From positions 1-64,000 of the forward strand of contig CAJUID010000013.1 in assembly GCA_910585905.1 (NCBI GenBank): a stretch of DNA of 64,000 nt, given 5' to 3'. Position 1 is the first letter of the stretch; each line of letters opens with the position of its first letter. The notes under the pieces were generated by a model, which did not search any database, had not been told where the DNA came from, and saw only the letters and a program-made list of their open reading frames with translations. Both the position numbers and the translations under genes were made by a program. Below are positions 35,198 to 45,223 of this stretch, piece by piece. Source of the DNA: an uncultured Lachnospiraceae bacterium (GTDB lineage: Bacteria > Bacillota > Clostridia > Lachnospirales > Lachnospiraceae).

Positions 35198-36112
35198 CTA
35201 TTTTGCAACCTCTTTCACTGTTGTAACCAACCCCGCCAATGACTGTAATTCTGACGGAATAATAATCTTTGTTGCCTTTCCGTCCGCAGCAGCCTCAAAT
35301 GCCTCAAGACTCTTTAACTTAATTACCTCATTTGATGCACCGGCCTCATTCAACATACGAATACCATCAGCCTTTGCCTTCTGTACTGCCAGGATTGCCT
35401 GTGCCTGACCCTCTGCCTCGCGGATAGTTGCCTCTTTTGTAGCCTCCGCCTTCAAGATCGCAGCAGCCTTATCTGCTTCCGCATCCAAGATCGCTGCTTC
35501 CTTCTTACCCTGAGCTACCAAAATCGCAGATTCCTTTTCACCCTGTGAACGGAGAATGGATTCTCTCTTCTCACGCTCTGCCTTCATCTGCTTCTCCATC
35601 GCATCACGGATTGCTGCAGGCGGGATGATATTCTTAAGCTCAACTCTGTTCACCTTAATTCCCCATGGATCTGTTGCAGAATCCAAGGAGGCACGCATCT
35701 TTGTATTAATCGTCTCCCTTGATGTCAGCGTCTCGTCTAACTCCAGCTCACCAATCACATTACGGAGCGTAGTCGCTGACAGATTTTCGATTGCTATAAT
35801 TGGATTTTCTACACCATAAGCATAGAGTTTAGGATCCGTTATCTGAAAAAAGATAACCGTATCAATCTGCATCGTAACATTATCCTTTGTGATAACCGGC
35901 TGCGGTGCAAAGTCCACAACCTGCTCCTTCAAGATAACACGCTTTGCCACGCGGTCAATTAGCGGCATCTTAAAATGAATGCCAACCCCCCACGTTGTCT
36001 GGTAACCGCCGAGGCGCTCCACCACATATGCCTTTGCCTGTGGCACTACATTAATACATGATAATATAATGATAACAATAATTACTAAAAATGCGATTAC
36101 TACTACTGGCAT
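35198..36112 (-). CDS. SPFH/stomatin-like membrane protein (QmcA type)
   Basis: A 304-aa protein: one N-terminal membrane helix (residues 1-20), SPFH domain (YVVERLGGYQTTWGVGIHF onward), then a long Glu/Ala-rich coiled coil (about 180-260). Stomatin-like proteins form rings in membrane microdomains and influence protease and envelope homeostasis. It follows an NfeD gene by two bases, the usual pairing. RBS GGAGG. Confidence 0.92.
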   Translation of the reverse strand: MPVVVIAFLVIIVIIILSCINVVPQAKAYVVERLGGYQTTWGVGIHFKMPLIDRVAKRVILKEQVVDFAPQPVITKDNVTMQIDTVIFFQITDPKLYAYGVENPIIAIENLSATTLRNVIGELELDETLTSRETINTKMRASLDSATDPWGIKVNRVELKNIIPPAAIRDAMEKQMKAEREKRESILRSQGEKESAILVAQGKKEAAILDAEADKAAAILKAEATKEATIREAEGQAQAILAVQKAKADGIRMLNEAGASNEVIKLKSLEAFEAAADGKATKIIIPSELQSLAGLVTTVKEVAK

Positions 36113-36114
36113 TT

Positions 36115-36546
36115 TTACCTCCATTCCTGCACAACTAAATGTGCTCCCTTTATTTCCATAACTTCTACCTTAGTTTCTACTGGGATTTTGCCTTCCTGCG
36201 ACACACTTCTGGCTGTCCACTCCATCCCATTTAACATTACTCTTCCAGTCTGATTGAAATTATCAATTTCCTCAATCACTTTTCCATGTTTTCCAACCAA
36301 ACTGTCAACATTTGTCTTTTCCCGGTTATTGTTTAGATGTTTCTCCACAATCGGCCTCGTAAAAATCAATAGGACGATTGAAACCGCCAAAAACAATATA
36401 ATTTGTATCCACAGCGGTGCCTGGCACATACCTGCAAGAAATGCCACGAAAGCACCACCTGCAAACCAGATTGTGGTAAGTCCAAGTGTCAGAATCTCCA
36501 GCACTAGCAGAACCGCTACAACAATCAACCAATACACTGGCTGCAT
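36115..36546 (-). CDS. NfeD family membrane protein
   Basis: A 143-aa protein with three or so membrane helices in the first half (MQPVYWLIVVAVLLVLEILT) and an OB-fold (GRVMLNGMEWTARS) at the C-terminus. NfeD proteins partner with SPFH proteins, here encoded next. Start at 36546 set by GGAGGG six bases upstream. Confidence 0.9.
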   Translation of the reverse strand: MQPVYWLIVVAVLLVLEILTLGLTTIWFAGGAFVAFLAGMCQAPLWIQIILFLAVSIVLLIFTRPIVEKHLNNNREKTNVDSLVGKHGKVIEEIDNFNQTGRVMLNGMEWTARSVSQEGKIPVETKVEVMEIKGAHLVVQEWR

Positions 36547-36668
36547 TCTCATCCCTCCTTGTATACAATTTGTCAAAATTATAGACTATTTATTCATAAA
36601 ATACAAGGTTAATTACATTTTTTCCGTTTAATCCACTTTAAGAAGCTTCTATTCAAGAATAATCTACT

Positions 36669-37325
36669 TTAAGAATGTTTTAACTCTTTTTCAAATAGGG
36701 ATAACATAGAAAGCTGCTGTTCACTCTGGATTGTCTTAATCTGATCCAGTCCCATCTTAAAGACCTTCCTATGTATTACCCTCTGAAATGCTAAAAATAC
36801 TTTCATATCGTAATCTGCCACTTCATCAATCATTATCTCCAATGCCGACTTTGGGTCAAATGCATTGCGGTAACTTCTGTCAGCAGTCAACGCAGCAAAC
36901 ACATCACATACCCTAAGAATCCTTGCCATCCATGGAATGCCTTCCCCACGGAGATTATTAGGATACCCACTGCCGTCATAATTCTCATGATGATGCAATA
37001 TGCCAAGTGCAATTTCTCCGCTAAATCCAGCCCGTTTGATAATTTCATAGCTCTGAACCGAATGCTGCCTGACATACTTTAGCTGCTCCACTAAAAGCCC
37101 ATCCTCCGCATACAGATATTTTGTTAATTTTAACTTACCAATATCATGAAGAATCCCAGCAGCAGCAATATCCTCTAGGAACCCATCAGACTCCTTTAAT
37201 TCTCCGGCAAGCATCACTGCCAGATTGCTCACCTCTATCCCATGGCACATCTCATCGCAAACTGTCTTCCTGATATGAAGCGGTATCTGCTCCATTGCCA
37301 TTACATTTTCGATATAATCTTCCAT
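36669..37325 (-). CDS. HD-GYP domain protein, likely cyclic-di-GMP phosphodiesterase
   Basis: A 218-aa protein with HDIGKLKL and HHENYDGSGYPNNLRGEGIP, the HD and GYP motifs of cyclic-di-GMP-specific phosphodiesterases. No sensor domain precedes it. It lies at the end of the rel-MBL-hemZ operon; its ATG follows the hemZ stop by two bases, with GGAG inside the hemZ end. Confidence 0.9.
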   Translation of the reverse strand: MEDYIENVMAMEQIPLHIRKTVCDEMCHGIEVSNLAVMLAGELKESDGFLEDIAAAGILHDIGKLKLTKYLYAEDGLLVEQLKYVRQHSVQSYEIIKRAGFSGEIALGILHHHENYDGSGYPNNLRGEGIPWMARILRVCDVFAALTADRSYRNAFDPKSALEIMIDEVADYDMKVFLAFQRVIHRKVFKMGLDQIKTIQSEQQLSMLSLFEKELKHS

Positions 37326-37327
37326 CT

Positions 37328-38914
37328 CTAACTCCAAATCCCCTTTTTTCGGGCAATCATTTCATCAATTCTATCAATATAATCTGTAATGCTTTTTACA
37401 TTCTCTATCCGGCTAACAATCTTCTTTTCCTTATGGTACTTTTTCGTAGATGCCCCCGCTCCAACTGCCACGATGGTCTGCATTTCCTCCATAATTAAAA
37501 TATTATATAGGCATTCACTGCCCTTTTTCGCATATCCAATATTTTCCTGGCCAGAACTGCCAAAATGACCGGCAGAATTCTTCTGACGGTACATATAATA
37601 AGGCAGATATCCCCTGCTTTTTGCAAACTGCTGTGACAGCGCAAGCATTTTCTCCATTTTGCCTTCAATTATCCGTTCCTGCTCCAGAAAATTTCCACCC
37701 TCTTCAAGCAGACTGCGCAGCTTTGAAGCTCTTTTCACAACAAGTGAGTGAACTGTAATGCTATCTGGAGCCAGCTCCCCTGCCTGCCGAAGCGTATCCT
37801 CAAAATCCTCTGGTGTCTCTCCAGGCAGGCCAATAATAAAATCCATATTAATGTTTGTAAAACCAGCCTCCCTCGCCTGCAGAAACGCTCTTTTTACATC
37901 TTCCACAGTGTGCTGCCGCCCAATCACTTCCAATGTTCGCTGCTGCATTGTCTGTGGATTTACCGATATCCGCTCTACGCCATACTTTCTAAGCACTTTG
38001 AGCTTTTCCCGTGTAATGCTGTCTGGCCTGCCAGCCTCCACAGTAAACTCAAGGCTCCGACTTATCGAAAAAAGCTCATAGAGGCAAAATAGCAGCTCAT
38101 CTAACTGGCTCGCTGTCAAGGCCGTAGGGGTTCCCCCACCCATATAAATACTGGTAAGCGGATGGTCTCTGCACTGCTCTGCCACAGCAGCCATCTCTTT
38201 TTTTAACGCTTCTAAATATCGGCCTGCCAAATGCCCAAACTGCCCAAATGGATAGGAAGGAAAGGAGCAATACAGGCAAGTTGTTGGGCAGAATGGAATG
38301 CCAATATACAGGCTATATCCATTCTCAAAGTCAACCATCTGTAATAGATTTGCCTCCCGCATTGCAATATCAAGGCAAAGCTCTTTCTTTTCTCTCTCAC
38401 AGCAGTACCATCGCTCTAACAATTCCGCTGTCTCTTCCCTGCTTCTTCCCTGCATCAGCTCATGCATCGGGATTTTCGTCGGGCGAACTCCCGTCATCGT
38501 CCCCCACGCCGGAATTCTTTTTACTACTCCATCTGGCAAAAATTGTTCCGGCAGGTCCCTAAGCGATTCAAATAACAGACGTTTGCATTCATTTTTATAA
38601 TATGTTCTATATGGATGAGCCGACTTGTCTTTATGCTTATGCCAGTCACCTTCTCCAGACACTGTTACCGTCTGCTGCCTTATGCTGCTGTCTTCCTTAG
38701 ATAACAAAGATACCGCAATATCTTTTTTTCCAAAACAAATCCCAACTAAAAAATCACAGTCCGTTCTCTTCAGAAATTCCTGCAGTATCTTTTCTGTCTC
38801 AAAAGCATATCCCTCTTCTACAGCCACCCGACATCTCTGACCTGGAAAAAAACTGGCCACCAATGCTTGTATCTCATAGTCAAAATCAAGTTCTGACAAA
38901 ACTATATCTATCAT
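37328..38914 (-). CDS. hemZ: HemZ-type radical SAM coproporphyrinogen dehydrogenase-like protein
   Basis: A 528-aa protein. The radical SAM motif CPTTCLYC is followed by SFPSYPFGQFG as in HemN/HemZ. A 170-residue N-terminal region is typical of HemZ. Family members make protoporphyrinogen without oxygen; in clostridia with no complete heme pathway the role is open. It starts 11 bases after the MBL hydrolase gene. Confidence 0.9.
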   Translation of the reverse strand: MIDIVLSELDFDYEIQALVASFFPGQRCRVAVEEGYAFETEKILQEFLKRTDCDFLVGICFGKKDIAVSLLSKEDSSIRQQTVTVSGEGDWHKHKDKSAHPYRTYYKNECKRLLFESLRDLPEQFLPDGVVKRIPAWGTMTGVRPTKIPMHELMQGRSREETAELLERWYCCEREKKELCLDIAMREANLLQMVDFENGYSLYIGIPFCPTTCLYCSFPSYPFGQFGHLAGRYLEALKKEMAAVAEQCRDHPLTSIYMGGGTPTALTASQLDELLFCLYELFSISRSLEFTVEAGRPDSITREKLKVLRKYGVERISVNPQTMQQRTLEVIGRQHTVEDVKRAFLQAREAGFTNINMDFIIGLPGETPEDFEDTLRQAGELAPDSITVHSLVVKRASKLRSLLEEGGNFLEQERIIEGKMEKMLALSQQFAKSRGYLPYYMYRQKNSAGHFGSSGQENIGYAKKGSECLYNILIMEEMQTIVAVGAGASTKKYHKEKKIVSRIENVKSITDYIDRIDEMIARKKGIWS

Positions 38915-38925
38915 AATTGCACCTT

Positions 38926-39561
38926 TTACTCCGCGGCAAACAGATTATACATCTTTTCATTTTCGATAGATGTCATAGGACCATGTCCTGGATAAACCTG
39001 TACTGCGGGCGGCAGCACAAAAAGCTTTTCCCTAATAGACCGAATCAACGTACTCATACTTCCAGTCGGAAAGTCCGTCCTTCCAACAGATTCCTGAAAC
39101 AAAGTATCCCCAGAAAACAAAACCCCTGCCTTCTTAAAATAATAACACATGCCGCCTTTTGTATGTCCCGGCGTCAAAATGCACACAACCTCCTGCCCAA
39201 GCAATTTAACTGTGTCCCCATCCTTAAGCTGACAGTCCGCTTCCAGAGAAACCGGGCTGCTCATCTGTGCCGATAGATTTATCCTTGCATCGCCCAAAAT
39301 CTCTCTCTCATCCTCCGCCGCATAAACTGGAATATCAAAAGCTGCCTTAATCTCCCCAACTGCCATAATATGGTCAAAATGCCCGTGTGTTAAAAGAATT
39401 GCCGCTGGCTTTAATTCTTTTCGCTCAATCACCGCCAGCAGCTTCCCTGCATCATCCCCCGGATCAACAATAACGCACTCCCCTGACTCTTTATCACTAT
39501 ATATATAGCAATTTGTCTGAACTGCTCCTACAACATAAATATCACATGCAAAACGTCCCAT
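38926..39561 (-). CDS. MBL-fold metallo-hydrolase (glyoxalase II-like)
   Basis: A 211-aa protein with the metal-binding THGHFDHI motif, PGHTKGG and FSGDTLF. It resembles short hydroxyacylglutathione hydrolase-like enzymes found beside rel in Firmicutes. Substrate unknown. Start at 39561 set by GGGGG six bases upstream, 13 bases after rel. Confidence 0.88.
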   Translation of the reverse strand: MGRFACDIYVVGAVQTNCYIYSDKESGECVIVDPGDDAGKLLAVIERKELKPAAILLTHGHFDHIMAVGEIKAAFDIPVYAAEDEREILGDARINLSAQMSSPVSLEADCQLKDGDTVKLLGQEVVCILTPGHTKGGMCYYFKKAGVLFSGDTLFQESVGRTDFPTGSMSTLIRSIREKLFVLPPAVQVYPGHGPMTSIENEKMYNLFAAE

Positions 39562-39574
39562 TTTATCCCCCATT

Positions 39575-41893
39575 CTATGATTGTGTCCTCTCTATATCCT
39601 TAACGCCCTCTACCTGCAAAAGCTTTTTAGTCAGATTTTGAAGCTCTTCCACACTTCGGATTGCAAACCCCATATTTATTGTTGCAATCTCCTGCTTTCC
39701 AGAACGGCTATTAACCGACTTCACATCAATCTTATTTTCAGCGAAGACTTTCGTTATATCCATTAAAATCCCCATCCTATCGTAAGCATAAATAACAATC
39801 TCGGCATCATACAGCTCAACTTCCCTGCCCTCTGTATTTGTCTCCCACTCCGCCTCAATAATGCGCTTTCTGTCCTGATCTGAAAGATTCATCATATTGA
39901 CACAATCTGACCTGTGGATTGACACACCGCGTCCTCTTGTTACAAACCCGATAATCTCATCCCCCGGCACCGGGCTGCAGCATTTAGAAAACCTTACTGA
40001 CACATCATTAATCCCTGCAACCACAATACCACTCTTTGACTTGATCGCTGCCATACGGGAAGAAGCGGCATTTACCGACTTATTCATTCCATTTAAGGCT
40101 TCTAATATATCTTTGTCTGTTGTATACGCAGGATTTTGCTTACGGTAGGCATCCTGCAGTTTGTTAATAACCTGCCCCTCTTTTAACCCACCATGGCCGA
40201 TTGCCGCAAGCACAGATTCCCAATCACGAAATCCATATTTCCGCATGCAGGCAGACATATAATCAGTCTTTAATAGGTCCGACATCACAATTCCCTGAGT
40301 CTTGCAGTAAGCAGCTAGAAGTTCTTTTCCACGGACAATATTTTCTTCCTTAAACTCAGAGCGGAACCACTGGTTAATTTTATTCTTTGCCTGCGTACTC
40401 TTTACAATAGAGAGCCAATCCCTGCTCGGCCCCTTTGAATTCTGGGAAGTAATAATCTCCACCCTGTCACCATTCTGAATCCGATAATCATTGGTTACAA
40501 GATTTCCATTTACCCTGGCACCCGCCATTTTATTTCCAACCGCACTGTGAACCGCATAAGCAAAATCAATCGGTGTGGAACCTGCCGGAAGATTTTTAAC
40601 ATCCCCATCCTTTGTAAAACAATATACCTGGTCTGAAAAAAGGTCTAAATCATTCTTTAACAGACTTAAAAATTCTTTATTATCGGACATATCCCTCTGC
40701 CACTCCAAAATGTGGCGAAGCCATGCCAGTTTTTCTTCCTCGCTGTCTGCGCTGTTAGTTCCATACTGGTTCTCTTTATACTTCCAATGAGCTGCAATAC
40801 CATACTCCGCAGTGCGGTGCATCTCATATGTCCGTATCTGGATTTCAAACGGCTGCCCCTGCGGTCCAATCAATGTCGTATGCAGGGACTGGTAATTATT
40901 TAGCTTTGGCATTGCAATGTAATCTTTAAACCTTCCGGGTATTGGCTTATAAATCTCATGAATCACACCAAGTGCCGTATAACAGTCGCGCTCAGTATCC
41001 ACAATAATCCGGATTGCAAATAAATCATATATCTGCTCCAGCCTCTTATCCTGCGTCACCATCTTCTTATAGATACTAAAATAGTGCTTTACTCTCCCAT
41101 CAATAGTAGCCTCAATCCCAGCCTCACTAATATGATGGCGCACCTCTGATATAATATTGCTGATAAACTCCTCCCGGTGCATTTTCCCCTGCTCTAACCT
41201 CTGTGTCAGTTCTTCATACCTCTCTGGCTCCAGATACCGGAATGCCAAATCATCTAACTCTACTTTAACCTTAGAAATCCCCAGCCTATCAGCAATCGGG
41301 GCATAAATATCCATTGTCTCCCTGGATTTTTCCTTTTGCTTTTTTGGCGTCTGGTACTGCATAGTACGCTGGTTGTGAAGCCTGTCGGCAAGTTTGATCA
41401 AAATAACGCGAATATCCTTTGCCATTGCAAGAAACATTTTTCGGAGATTTTCTGCCTGCACTTCTACCTTGTCTGTCTGATAATTCAACTGTGTCAGCTT
41501 TGTTACACCATCCACCAAAAGAGCCACTTCATCGCTAAACTCCTCTGCAATCTCCTCACTTGTCATAACGGTATCTTCTACTACATCGTGTAGCATACCT
41601 GCAACAATCGTCTCTTTATCAAGCTCCAACTCAGCCAAAATAATGCTGACACAGACCGGATGGATAATATATGGTTCCCCTGACTTGCGCAACTGGCCCT
41701 CATGCGCCTTATATGCTATTTTATACGCCTTCTCAATCAAATGGATATCGTCTGATGGATGATACCTCTTAACCATATCAATCAACATCTGATACAACTC
41801 TTCCGGTTTCGTAAAATCAGAAGGAACCATACTTGTCGCCAACTCGCCATTATCAATTTTAACATTCAATTCTTCTTTTGACCGTTCTTCCAT
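39575..41893 (-). CDS. rel: bifunctional (p)ppGpp synthase/hydrolase Rel
   Basis: A 772-aa protein with an HD hydrolase domain (HDVVEDT), a RelA synthetase domain (KPIPGRFKDYIAMPKLNNYQ), TGS (VYCFTKDGDVKNLPAGSTPI) and a C-terminal ACT domain. It makes and breaks the stringent alarmone. The start at 41893 has GGAGG seven bases upstream; the frame goes on upstream into the preceding gene. Confidence 0.95.
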   Translation of the reverse strand: MEERSKEELNVKIDNGELATSMVPSDFTKPEELYQMLIDMVKRYHPSDDIHLIEKAYKIAYKAHEGQLRKSGEPYIIHPVCVSIILAELELDKETIVAGMLHDVVEDTVMTSEEIAEEFSDEVALLVDGVTKLTQLNYQTDKVEVQAENLRKMFLAMAKDIRVILIKLADRLHNQRTMQYQTPKKQKEKSRETMDIYAPIADRLGISKVKVELDDLAFRYLEPERYEELTQRLEQGKMHREEFISNIISEVRHHISEAGIEATIDGRVKHYFSIYKKMVTQDKRLEQIYDLFAIRIIVDTERDCYTALGVIHEIYKPIPGRFKDYIAMPKLNNYQSLHTTLIGPQGQPFEIQIRTYEMHRTAEYGIAAHWKYKENQYGTNSADSEEEKLAWLRHILEWQRDMSDNKEFLSLLKNDLDLFSDQVYCFTKDGDVKNLPAGSTPIDFAYAVHSAVGNKMAGARVNGNLVTNDYRIQNGDRVEIITSQNSKGPSRDWLSIVKSTQAKNKINQWFRSEFKEENIVRGKELLAAYCKTQGIVMSDLLKTDYMSACMRKYGFRDWESVLAAIGHGGLKEGQVINKLQDAYRKQNPAYTTDKDILEALNGMNKSVNAASSRMAAIKSKSGIVVAGINDVSVRFSKCCSPVPGDEIIGFVTRGRGVSIHRSDCVNMMNLSDQDRKRIIEAEWETNTEGREVELYDAEIVIYAYDRMGILMDITKVFAENKIDVKSVNSRSGKQEIATINMGFAIRSVEELQNLTKKLLQVEGVKDIERTQS

Positions 41894-41946
41894 AAGCTGC
41901 CTCCATCCTGCGTCGTAATCCCACAGTTCCAAAATTAATGCTGTCC

Positions 41947-42933
41947 CTATTGAATCGTATAGGAATAGGACCAAGCTGCCTTAATCTGGCTAAGAACTGT
42001 ATCCATATCCCATTTCTTTTCCGAACGCGAAATATTATTCGGGTCATTCAGCATAAGCTTTCCATCCTCCGTTATCCCACAGAGCACAATAAAATGGCCT
42101 GTGTCCGTAAAATCTCCCGGCTTCATACTGCAGATTACCGGCTGGCCGCTGTCTAACTTTTCTTTTATAGATTCCTTCCCAATAGAAATCTTCTCTGCAT
42201 CCAGCCCAAGTTTCTTTGCCCCGTTAAGCATCAAAGACCATGCCGTACCGGAATCTTCTGTATAATAATTATTTTCAAGGCAGAAATCAGCGATCACCGC
42301 CGGGTCTTTGTCTGTATTGCCAGTCAATCCGGTGTAGACCATTGACATACAGGTTGGCCCGCAGCCATTAATTGCTATTATATTACTGCCGTATTTTAAA
42401 TATCCCCACCGCTTATCCCACTGCTGGAATAATGGAATGGAACCCGTCAGCTCCTCCCCGGTAATCCCCCCGCTCTTCTCCTCATCATCCACATGCATCA
42501 GATAATCGCTGACAAACGAAAGCGTCTCTGTGTTATTGGACAAAAGAGTAAGAAGTTCTACCGGATATTTCCCAAGGTTAATTAGAATATCATTAATCTC
42601 TGGATTCTCCTCGCGCATTCCATATAATTTATCATAGACTCCCTGATATCCGTTTGGAACATCCACAACAAGCGGCGTTACCTTTGGTTCTTCTGTGGCA
42701 TCTGCCTTTTTCCCGCTATCCCCTTTTATTGGTCCAGTCATCTTCCCAATTCCATAAAAGATAAAGAATACCAGTATCACTCCAACCAAAGCCACAATAG
42801 TGCGGGCAATCATCACCTGGCGCCTACGTTTGCGCATCCTGATCCTTTTTCTAAGATACCTGCGATATGCCAATTCTTCTTCCGGTGTCCGATTTTCCAA
42901 AATAATTTTCCCCTTTTCTCTCTCTAAATCCAT
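41947..42933 (-). CDS. membrane-anchored C39-like cysteine peptidase
   Basis: A 328-aa protein: a basic cytoplasmic N-terminus, one membrane helix (TIVALVGVILVFFIFYGIG), a stalk and an extracellular papain-like domain with NGCGPTCMSM (catalytic Cys), TGHFIVLCG (His) and LNDPNN. It may cleave a peptide or peptidoglycan crosslink outside the cell. The start at 42933 is uncertain; a GTG at 42978 is an alternative. Located 53 bases before rel. Confidence 0.8.
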   Translation of the reverse strand: MDLEREKGKIILENRTPEEELAYRRYLRKRIRMRKRRRQVMIARTIVALVGVILVFFIFYGIGKMTGPIKGDSGKKADATEEPKVTPLVVDVPNGYQGVYDKLYGMREENPEINDILINLGKYPVELLTLLSNNTETLSFVSDYLMHVDDEEKSGGITGEELTGSIPLFQQWDKRWGYLKYGSNIIAINGCGPTCMSMVYTGLTGNTDKDPAVIADFCLENNYYTEDSGTAWSLMLNGAKKLGLDAEKISIGKESIKEKLDSGQPVICSMKPGDFTDTGHFIVLCGITEDGKLMLNDPNNISRSEKKWDMDTVLSQIKAAWSYSYTIQ

Positions 42934-43019
42934 ATCATGATGCCAGGGCCAAAAACAGATAGTAAGGCACGCTTGCACAATCCTTTATCACCCCAACATC
43001 TTACCTGTCAATATAAATC

Positions 43020-43190
43020 TTACATGTCCATCTCCATCAAATCCCGCATCAAACTGTCAAACTCTTCCATTGAAAGCTTGTCCTCCTCAAAATCGTCCGT
43101 AATTAACTCCTCTAACTCATCCCATTCATACTGACTCTTGCCTAACTTCAATGCAGCCAGTTCCCTCTGATATTTCTCAAAAGCTTTCAT
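43020..43190 (-). CDS. small acidic hypothetical protein
   Basis: A 56-aa highly acidic protein (MKAFEKYQRELAALKL...). I do not recognise it. The start at 43190 has GGGGG upstream. It stands first in the run leading to the C39 peptidase and rel, so it may be co-transcribed with them. Being short and acidic, it could be a regulator or protein-protein adaptor; no function is claimed. Confidence 0.55.
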   Translation of the reverse strand: MKAFEKYQRELAALKLGKSQYEWDELEELITDDFEEDKLSMEEFDSLMRDLMEMDM

Positions 43191-43214
43191 CACAGCCCCC
43201 ATTTCTCTTGCTTA

Positions 43215-43330
43215 TATCATGAAAAAGCCTATGGCTTTTTGTTGGCAGCCGCCATATTATTAACAGCGTTTCCTATTCGTTAAAAAGCGCACTAATTGCG
43301 CGGTGCGTTTGCACACCACCCACACCATAA
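43215..43330. repeat. degenerate intergenic repeat, copy 2, with hairpin
   Basis: AAAAAGCC-TAT-GGCTTTTT (43220-43238) forms a short hairpin that could end transcription from the left or right. The following GTTGGCAGCCGCC matches 17182-17194. GCGGTGCGTTTGCAC further on is the complement of part of the 17138 copy. Confidence 0.5.
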
Positions 43331-43418
43331 AAACTTTCTCATTACGCAAAAAATCTTCTATATATAATAAATCATAGAAGATTTCCCGTCAACTTATATT
43401 ACTGCCCAAAAATTCTCT

Positions 43419-45122
43419 TTATTCGGCTAAAATATTTTTGATAAATTCTACAATACGTTCTGTAGAGTGCCCATCCAGACTGTCCAAAAAATATCCGCAA
43501 AATTCCTGAAGCTTTTCGTCGGAGCCCACAAAATCCCTTTCTATCAATTCTGGAACCGCTTCGATAAGCTCCTCAAAGGTATCAGCCTGCTTTCCAGGTA
43601 TAAAGGACGCAAAATCAAAATAGATATCCCTCCCATTAACATATTCTTCCAAATCAAAGACATAGAACAACATTGGAATCTTTAAAAGAGCTGCCTCAAA
43701 AATGCTAGAACTATAATCTGTAATCAATAGATCTGTTACAAATAACACGTCATTTATATTCTCCCTGCCAGACAAATCAATCACCCTACCAGAATATTGT
43801 TCATGAAAAGAAAAAGAATTTCTTACAAAAGGATGATTTTTTATAATTAAAACAACATCCTCCGGCATCCGTTCTAAAAATTTGTCTACTGAAAAACGTT
43901 CTTCTGGATAATATGCCCTCTTTTTCCCGCTGCCGCGGAAAGTCGGTGCAAACAAAACTACTCTCTTGCCCTGAAGCATCGGATATCTCTTAAATAATTC
44001 AGCCCGCATCTTATCCTTATAACCTTTGTCAAAAAAAATATCTGTCCTTGGAACTCCAAGCGGCAGCACTTGGCTTGGTGCAATACCAAATGCCTCACTA
44101 TAAAATGGCACCATATGCGTTCCACTCACAAATGCAAAAGAATAATTCCTATGGTTTTTTGTACCCTGTCCAAGGTTGTTTACCTTGCCAATATCTGAGA
44201 GGCCAAACATCTTAAAAGCCCCACAAGCATGCCAGAGCTGCAGAAGTTTTGTTTCTTTGCGCAAAGAAAGCGCGTGAATCTGGGGATAAAAATCCTCCAA
44301 CACAATCACTTTTGCTCCAGCAGCAAGTCTTGCTGCCCTGCGCAGTTCCGAAAATGGAAGTTTATGTACCGACCTAGTATCTATAAACTCATCCCATTTC
44401 TGACCAGAAGATTGTATACCCCTGCGAATCAAATCCAGATTTCCACCTTGGTCTGCCTCCCTCTCCGATAAAAAGAAAACCCCTTCTGGAACCGCAATTT
44501 TCCGACAGGCTCTTTGGTACTTCCTTGCAAAATAACCTGTTTTAATCTCCCGCATACTGTACCCATAACCTGTCAAATGCTTTACAATCCCCTGTGCATG
44601 ATAGAAGATTGCTTTTTTCCCCTTAATTTCTTCATCTACATACTCAGACTTTTTCCACCCCTTAACCACAAACCACCCATCAATCAACCAGAGGGGCAGC
44701 AATAGCGTGCATACGACATAAGCCACCCTTTTCGCAAATTTCCCTACAACCAAATTCCTTCTATCTTGATAGAGAAAAAAGGCGCCCGGAAGCTCCATTC
44801 TTTCTTGAAAGCCTGTCCATACACCTGATACATCGCAATATTCAAACTCTACTATTACCGACTTCCCCTCCCATTCTCTGGGAAGCTGATAAAAAATATC
44901 TCTGAGGCTGATGCCTTGTTCTATCTTAAAATCTGCTGCCTGGCCACTGACCTTACTAATAGCTTCTATTGGAAACCGCCGCACAAACCTGCCTGCCTGA
45001 AATACTGCGGCAATCCTCAATTTATGGTTTGCACCTCCACGCATTGCCCTACCTTCGGCACACAAATTTAATACCCCTGCTTCATCAATCTCATGCTTTG
45101 TAATGTGAAAAATATCATCCAT
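43419..45122 (-). CDS. CDP-glycerol glycerophosphotransferase family protein (TagF-like)
   Basis: A 567-aa protein. The N-terminal 250 residues (including a short hydrophobic stretch around VVCTLLLPLWLIDGWF) precede the TagF-type catalytic domain: LLQLWHACGAFKMFGLS, LFAPTFRGSG, NHPFV and LLITDYSSSIFEAALL. Such enzymes link glycerol- or ribitol-phosphate units of teichoic-acid-like polymers. It lies close after a secreted fibronectin-type protein gene. AAAGGA precedes the ATG. Confidence 0.87.
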   Translation of the reverse strand: MDDIFHITKHEIDEAGVLNLCAEGRAMRGGANHKLRIAAVFQAGRFVRRFPIEAISKVSGQAADFKIEQGISLRDIFYQLPREWEGKSVIVEFEYCDVSGVWTGFQERMELPGAFFLYQDRRNLVVGKFAKRVAYVVCTLLLPLWLIDGWFVVKGWKKSEYVDEEIKGKKAIFYHAQGIVKHLTGYGYSMREIKTGYFARKYQRACRKIAVPEGVFFLSEREADQGGNLDLIRRGIQSSGQKWDEFIDTRSVHKLPFSELRRAARLAAGAKVIVLEDFYPQIHALSLRKETKLLQLWHACGAFKMFGLSDIGKVNNLGQGTKNHRNYSFAFVSGTHMVPFYSEAFGIAPSQVLPLGVPRTDIFFDKGYKDKMRAELFKRYPMLQGKRVVLFAPTFRGSGKKRAYYPEERFSVDKFLERMPEDVVLIIKNHPFVRNSFSFHEQYSGRVIDLSGRENINDVLFVTDLLITDYSSSIFEAALLKIPMLFYVFDLEEYVNGRDIYFDFASFIPGKQADTFEELIEAVPELIERDFVGSDEKLQEFCGYFLDSLDGHSTERIVEFIKNILAE

Positions 45123-45175
45123 TTTTGCCGTTTCCTTTCCAGATTTGCCATATTCTGGGCTTATTGTGTCCACCC

Positions 45176-45203
45176 TCTAAGGAACGAATAACAGTTCCTT
45201 AGA
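45176..45203. repeat. perfect 10-bp inverted repeat between the FN3 and TagF-like genes
   Basis: TCTAAGGAAC and GTTCCTTAGA around an eight-base loop, with no T tract after it on the minus strand. It may slow transcription or stabilise the upstream message. Confidence 0.6.
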
Positions 45204-45223
45204 TAGGCTGCCACATGTTTTCG

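Noticed and set aside
41894..41974. Longer N-terminus for Rel
   Set aside because: The extra codons overlap the preceding gene and have no RBS, while GGAGG stands before 41893.
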